Source: an uncultured Clostridia bacterium (lineage in GTDB: Bacteria > Bacillota > Clostridia > Oscillospirales > CAG-272). Taken from it: 10,753 nt of DNA. The stretch lies in assembly GCA_946404295.1 (NCBI GenBank), contig CAMJDE010000042.1:1-10753 (forward strand). The letters are read 5' to 3'. Within the stretch, counting starts at the first letter, position 1. Every line of letters starts with the position of its first letter. A program made the position numbers and the translations under genes. Below the pieces are notes generated by a model. The model saw only the letters and a list, made by a program, of their open reading frames with translations. It made no database searches and was not told where the DNA came from. Positions 6,648 through 10,753 of this stretch are shown here, piece after piece.

Positions 6648-7928
6648 GTGAACAATCAAACCAAAGACGAGATTGAACGCCGCTTTGCGGCGCGCTTTGA
6701 CGTGATCGCCGACCCCGCCGTGCGAGCGGCGGTCAAGGGGTTCTACGAAGAGTTCTTCGAGCCTGAAAAACTGATCCGCTGGTGGGCGGGGCTTTACGAC
6801 CCCGCCGCGGGCGGCTTTTACTATTCCGACTCGGCGCGCGATCACGACGGATTCCTCCCCGATATGGAGAGTACCTACCAGATCCTTTGGCGGATGCGCG
6901 ACGTCGTGCCCGATCTGCCCGCTTTCCTCGGGCGCGAGATCACGGGGAAGATCGTCTCTTTCTTTCAGAGCAAGCAGGACCCCGCCGACGGTTATTTCTA
7001 CCACCCCCAATGGACGAGAGAAGTGTCGCGCAAAAACGTGATGCGTTATACCCGCGACCAGGACTGGGCGGTGTTCGTCCTCGGCTGGCTCGGCGCGGCG
7101 CCGCTCTACCCGACGGCGCTCGACCGCGCGGCAAACGGCGGCAAAGAGACCTCCTCCCCCGAATGGCAGCCGAACGCGGCGTCCGTGCGGGCGTATATCA
7201 CGGACCTTTTGGATACCACGTCCTGCGAGCATTGGGCGAACCGGATCGAGACCCAGGCGACCACCTTCCGGGCGACCGGGACGCTCGATACCGTCGTCGA
7301 CGTTCTCGACGAGCGGGTCAACCACGATTTCGGGCTGTGGGTCAAGGGTTACGACGCCGCCACCGACCGCTATACCAACCTCGCGGGGGACGGCGAGACC
7401 CCCTACGGGCTCTACACCAACGCCTACAAGATCGCAAAGACCTACAATATCGCCGGGCGCCGTCTCCCCGACGCGCTGAAAACGGTCGAAAACGGGATCA
7501 AGGCGATCTGCTCGCGCGACCCCGGGATCCGCGTGACCTACCTCTTCAACCCGTGGGCGACCCTCGGCAACGTCCGCGAGAACCTCGTCCGGTTCGGCAC
7601 GCAGGAGGAGGTCTCCGCCTACGACGCCCTGATCCGCCGGAACGTCGTCGAAATGATCGACGCTCTCGGCGCCTCGCTCGGCAGATACCGCTCTGAGGAC
7701 GGGTCGTATTCCTTCCTGCAGGCGGGCTCCGCCCCGACGATCTACGGTACCCCCGTCTCGCTCGGCGTGAAGGAGGGCGACGTCAACGGCAACAACCTCG
7801 TCGTCCTGCTCGGCACGCATATATCCGCCGCGATCGGGCTGACCGACGTGATCCCGATCTTCAGCGAGAATCACGCCGCCCTCTTCAGAGAACTGCTTGA
7901 CAACGCGCCCGAGATCAAGAAAAAGTGA
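6648..7928 (+). CDS. Stand-alone core protein, copy 3 (no signal peptide, no accessory domains)
   Basis: A 426-residue protein that is only the helical core of the family, from the tail of the charged helix (DEIERRFAARFDV) to the LLDNAP segment that ends the core in copies 1 and 2. The motifs are intact: RWWAGLYDP (44-52), GGFYY, SARD, PDMEST (71-76), YHPQW (118-122), RDQDWA, TTSCEHW (190-196), NPWATLG and EGDVN (376-380), so a folded product is plausible. The start is GTG, 7 bases after AGGAG and aligned exactly with the ATG of copy 2; no other start would keep the conserved N-terminal core. With no signal peptide it should be cytoplasmic unless exported by another route. It could act inside the cell on a product of the surface copies, or be a decaying duplicate; intact motifs favour function. 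Confidence 0.82.
   Translation: MNNQTKDEIERRFAARFDVIADPAVRAAVKGFYEEFFEPEKLIRWWAGLYDPAAGGFYYSDSARDHDGFLPDMESTYQILWRMRDVVPDLPAFLGREITGKIVSFFQSKQDPADGYFYHPQWTREVSRKNVMRYTRDQDWAVFVLGWLGAAPLYPTALDRAANGGKETSSPEWQPNAASVRAYITDLLDTTSCEHWANRIETQATTFRATGTLDTVVDVLDERVNHDFGLWVKGYDAATDRYTNLAGDGETPYGLYTNAYKIAKTYNIAGRRLPDALKTVENGIKAICSRDPGIRVTYLFNPWATLGNVRENLVRFGTQEEVSAYDALIRRNVVEMIDALGASLGRYRSEDGSYSFLQAGSAPTIYGTPVSLGVKEGDVNGNNLVVLLGTHISAAIGLTDVIPIFSENHAALFRELLDNAPEIKKK
7529..7822 (+). repeat. 294-bp identity tract, member B (in copy 3)
   Basis: Exact counterpart of 5462-5755. The first differing bases outside are the codon before the tract (GCC in copy 2, ATC in copy 3, sharing only the last base) and the sixth base of CATATG/CATATA at the right edge. 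Both members lie in frame at the same place in the core, so transfer keeps both proteins intact. Confidence 0.93.
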
Positions 7929-8096
7929 CCCGCAACGACCGAAAAAAGAAAAAGAGGTGAACCGCCGCCAACCGTAGTTCCCGTAAAAACGAAAAAACCG
8001 CATCAGCGCACAACACAAGGTAAGAATCCGAAAAACCGCTGTTTGAAACCACGTTTATTTTAGAGCGATGCTCTTAAAACAAGGAGGATAACAGTT
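7929..8096. other. Intergenic region between copies 3 and 4
   Basis: This gap of 168 bases does not share the repeated leader found before copies 2 and 3. It holds several A-tracts (7942-7947, 7949-7953, 7985-7989, 7992-7997, 8031-8035) that could bend DNA, but I found no convincing promoter or terminator. Just before the ribosome binding site, AGAGC (8062-8066) pairs with GCTCT (8070-8074) and TTTT (8058-8061) with AAAA (8076-8079) across a one-base bulge. AAGGAGG follows at 8081-8087, 9 bases before the next start, so the hairpin abuts it and could modulate translation. Confidence 0.5.
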
Positions 8097-10753
8097 ATGA
8101 AAAAGATCCTGACAGCCCTGCTCATTTGCGCACTGATGCTTCCGCTTTTCGCCCTGTTTCCGCCGGGGAACACCGCGCTGCCGGAAACCGAAGTCGGAGA
8201 GGGCAAGGTCGAACCGCTCGCTTCCGACTATAACTGGGCGGCGCGTTACAGTCAATTTGAAGCCAAAGTGGATGACCAAGTGATCCGGGACGCGCTGTTT
8301 GATTTCTACCAAACCGCCTACGACCCGGAGGCGATCGTCCGCTGGTGGGCGGGTCTCTACGACCCCGACGAAGGCGGCTTTTATTACTCCAACTCGGCTC
8401 GCGACACGGAGGGGTTCCTCCCCGATATGGAGAGCACCTACCAGATCTCCCAACACCTGAAGGAACTTGCTCCGTATTGGGGCAGCGAAAAGAATCTCCG
8501 TCTCTTTTACGGCGACGTTCTGGCGGACAAGATCCGCAATTTTTATCTTTCCAAGTGCGATCCCGAGACCGGGTATTACTACCATCCGCAATGGACGAAA
8601 GCGGTCTCGGAGGCCAACTCGATGCGCCTGACGCGCGACAAGGACTGGGCAACCACGATGATCTCGTGGCTGAAGCCTGTGACGACTTCCGCGTCGGTTT
8701 TTGACGCGACCGTCCGTCGGCTTGCGTCTTCTTCAAAACGGACGCCGCGATTGTCTGAACACGTATGGGGACCGGACACCGTGGAGGCGGTCACTGCGTT
8801 CGTCAACGATCTGTTCGATACGCAGACCTGCGAGAGTTGGGGGAACACCCTGCAGACGTTCAGGTTTGATTTTGAGGACGCGAACCTGCTCGGTACCGTC
8901 CTCGATCTGCTCGACGCGCGCATCAATACGACCTACGGGCTCTGGACGACGGGTTGTTACGACTCCGAGAACGAACTCTGGTACAACCTGAAAACGACGC
9001 CCACGACCGAGACCCTGTTCGGGATGCTCACCTGCACCTACAAGATAGCGTCGCTCTACAATTTTTATAACAAACATCACTCGACCGATCCCCGTCCGCT
9101 CCCTGCCGTTGATCAGATGACGCTGAAGGCGATCGACGGAGTGCTCGCCGATGATCCCGGCGCGCGCATCACCTACCGTTTCAATTCCTGGGCGACCCTC
9201 GGGGAGATCTGGGAGAACGTCACAAAATACTCCGAGAAGCACTCCGATTCTACCCTATACGATGACTTTCTCGGCTGTATCTTCCCGCACTTCGTTGAGA
9301 TGCTCGACGTAACGAAAACCGCCATCGCCCCGTACCGGCGCGACGACGGTTCGTACAGTTACCTGAAGACCGGTTCGTCGCCCGTGATGTACGGGACTCC
9401 GGTCTCGCTCGGCAGGGATGAGGGCGACGTCAACGCGACGAATATGGCGCTCGGTCTTGCAAAACATATCTGTCATTGCATCGGCATCAATACGATCGGC
9501 GTTTTGAGCCAAGCGGAAGGCACGCTGATGCTGAATCTGCTCAATAACGCCCCGTCGATCCAAAAGACGGGAAAGCCCGACCGCACCTTTGAAAACGGTT
9601 TCACCGACGACGCTCTGAACAAGCTCCCCGCTAACGCGGATAAATGGACGGGCGGCGGCACCACGACCATCGCGGTCGTCGAAGAACCGGGTAACGCGTC
9701 CAATCGGGTCCTCAAGATCGAAAAATACGACGAGGACGGCATTTCCGCCGGGTTGATCGAACTTCCGCTCCTTTCGGCGCCGCTCGTCGACGACGGTTCG
9801 GTACTGGAGTTCAGTATGCGGATCAAGGTCGCGGAGGGCTCCCGTTACGGCAACGGCGCGGGCGGCAGTAACTCCAATCTGCTGCAGATGCGGTTCAACT
9901 GCGACGGCAGGGCGTTCTGGATGCCCACGCTGCGCTTCAACAGTAGTTCGAACACGCCGTCCTCTTTCAAAGTCGTCGTCGGAAAGAACACGAGCGGCGG
10001 CACGACCGAGAGCCCCGGGGGCGAGCACCCGAAACAGTTCTCGCTCGGCGAGTGGCACGAGTTCACCTTCCGTCTCACCGTCAAAAACTATCGGTATCAT
10101 AACGCCGAGTTCCGCGCGGCGATCTACGTGGACGGGGAGTATTACGGAACGTCGAAGTGCTTCTTCGACCCCGATTATAACGGGATCGAAGAGGGCGAGA
10201 TCCAGCTCGACCCCGGCAAGACGATCGGCGTCCGTCTCGCCCTGCAGAAGAGAACGCACGCGACGGTCTACTTTGACGACCTGAAGGCGACCTACACCTA
10301 TAGCGACGCCTTCCGCAACTTCTCGGACGACGAGATCGGCGTCCGCCCCGCGGGCACTACGACGGGCTCGCAGCCGGGCACCACGTTCAACGTGATCCAA
10401 GAGCCCGGCATCACGGTTAACGCCGGCGACGCGCCGAACAAGGTCCTTGAGATCAAGAAAGACACCGAGACCAACGTAAACGGCGGAACGCTGAACGTTC
10501 CTCTCGTCGACGTGCCGACGATGAACAACGGAACGACGATCGAGGTCGGGATGCGGATCAACGTTTCGAGCCAGTCCCGCTACGGAAACAACGGTACGGG
10601 CGGCAACCGCAACCTGATGGTGATGCGCTTTATGTGCGACAGCACGGTCTTCTGGATGCCGACGCTCCAGTTTGATCGCGGCACGAACGCCCCGAACGGA
10701 TACTATTTCGGGGTCGGGAAGAACAATTCGACCTACTGGGCAAACTTCGAGTT
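8097..10753 (+). CDS. Large secreted protein, copy 4 (partial, runs off the window): core plus two beta-sandwich domains
   Basis: An open frame of 885 codons with no stop before the window end. The N terminus (MKKILTALLICALMLPLF) is plainly related to the signals of copies 1 and 2, but the lipobox Cys is replaced (Leu at position 20), so it is either cleaved by signal peptidase I or kept as a membrane anchor. The N-terminal alpha/beta domain is absent and the core follows at once (about 43-490): RWWAGLYDP (82-90), PDMEST (109-114), YHPQW (162-166), TCESW (244-248), NSWATLG and EGDVN (442-446). Then come beta-sandwich A (about 497-735) and the start of beta-sandwich B (about 738 onward), which resembles the C-terminal domains of copies 1 and 2 more than A does. 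It is the most diverged copy. The start is supported by AAGGAGG and a 12-base context (AAGGAGGATAAC) identical to that before copy 1. Confidence 0.85.
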   Translation, partial: MKKILTALLICALMLPLFALFPPGNTALPETEVGEGKVEPLASDYNWAARYSQFEAKVDDQVIRDALFDFYQTAYDPEAIVRWWAGLYDPDEGGFYYSNSARDTEGFLPDMESTYQISQHLKELAPYWGSEKNLRLFYGDVLADKIRNFYLSKCDPETGYYYHPQWTKAVSEANSMRLTRDKDWATTMISWLKPVTTSASVFDATVRRLASSSKRTPRLSEHVWGPDTVEAVTAFVNDLFDTQTCESWGNTLQTFRFDFEDANLLGTVLDLLDARINTTYGLWTTGCYDSENELWYNLKTTPTTETLFGMLTCTYKIASLYNFYNKHHSTDPRPLPAVDQMTLKAIDGVLADDPGARITYRFNSWATLGEIWENVTKYSEKHSDSTLYDDFLGCIFPHFVEMLDVTKTAIAPYRRDDGSYSYLKTGSSPVMYGTPVSLGRDEGDVNATNMALGLAKHICHCIGINTIGVLSQAEGTLMLNLLNNAPSIQKTGKPDRTFENGFTDDALNKLPANADKWTGGGTTTIAVVEEPGNASNRVLKIEKYDEDGISAGLIELPLLSAPLVDDGSVLEFSMRIKVAEGSRYGNGAGGSNSNLLQMRFNCDGRAFWMPTLRFNSSSNTPSSFKVVVGKNTSGGTTESPGGEHPKQFSLGEWHEFTFRLTVKNYRYHNAEFRAAIYVDGEYYGTSKCFFDPDYNGIEEGEIQLDPGKTIGVRLALQKRTHATVYFDDLKATYTYSDAFRNFSDDEIGVRPAGTTTGSQPGTTFNVIQEPGITVNAGDAPNKVLEIKKDTETNVNGGTLNVPLVDVPTMNNGTTIEVGMRINVSSQSRYGNNGTGGNRNLMVMRFMCDSTVFWMPTLQFDRGTNAPNGYYFGVGKNNSTYWANFE

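Noticed and set aside
6648..7928. Copy 3 as a pseudogene
   Set aside because: It is a truncated version in domain terms, but it has a well-spaced ribosome binding site, an uninterrupted frame, all conserved core motifs, and ends at domain borders, so I annotate it as a gene.
4827..8018. A minus-strand open frame of 1063 codons, the longest in the window
   Set aside because: It lies opposite copies 2 and 3, which have signal peptide or ribosome binding site, conserved motifs and paralogues. The antisense frame is open because the real codons are strongly biased to G or C at third positions; its product is Arg/Val/Asp-rich, shows internal repetition mirroring the sense duplication, and has no recognisable motif.
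8041..8071. A promoter before copy 4 using TTGAAA at 8043-8048
   Set aside because: The position 17 bases downstream reads CGATGC, which is not a -10 box, and the nearby TATTTT is only 7 bases away.
9255..10400. A minus-strand frame of 381 codons inside copy 4
   Set aside because: Same compositional shadow effect; copy 4 has conserved domain motifs in the sense frame across this stretch.
1..10753. CRISPR arrays, tRNA or rRNA genes, transposases, phage genes
   Set aside because: No regularly spaced direct repeats with spacers, no tRNA-like cloverleaf, and no recombinase motif were seen. The long repeats are explained by the paralogous genes and their leaders.

Overview
The window looks like part of a chromosome from a GC-rich (about 60% by eye) Clostridia-type Firmicute, probably an uncultured gut lineage. 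This rests on the L13/S9 sequences, strong GGAGG ribosome binding sites, near-consensus sigma-A promoters and Clostridia-style lipoprotein signal peptides. Taxonomy is an inference; no marker was searched.

Left part (1-950), minus strand: the conserved ribosomal operon rplM-rpsI (L13, S9). It is driven by a perfect-consensus promoter (TTGACA, 17 bp, TATAAT) with an A/T-rich UP-like tract. Middle (about 950-1333): a divergent intergenic region with a 10-bp-period tandem repeat, an inverted repeat covering a second -35 box, a second promoter (TTGAAT, 17 bp, TATAAT) reading rightward, a perfect 8-bp dyad over the predicted start of transcription, and a hairpin in the leader.

Right part (1334-10753), plus strand: four consecutive paralogues of one large protein family that I cannot assign to a named family. 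They share a core of about 400-450 residues, rich in invariant Trp, Tyr, Asp and Glu motifs, which I read as an all-helical (alpha/alpha)-toroid. Copies differ in what is attached. Copies 1 and 2 are lipoproteins with an N-terminal alpha/beta domain, a charged helix, the core and a C-terminal beta-sandwich. Copy 3 is the bare core with a GTG start and no signal. Copy 4 has a related signal without the lipobox Cys, no N-terminal domain, the core and two beta-sandwiches; it runs off the window. The best guess is a cell-surface glycan-related enzyme or binding system, but the substrate is unknown.

The most notable signals are: a 294-bp stretch identical between copies 2 and 3, amid clearly diverged flanks (gene conversion); an apparent precise removal of domains that made copy 3 while keeping its leader; and a repeated intergenic element that can fold as a terminator-like hairpin or as an alternative one.
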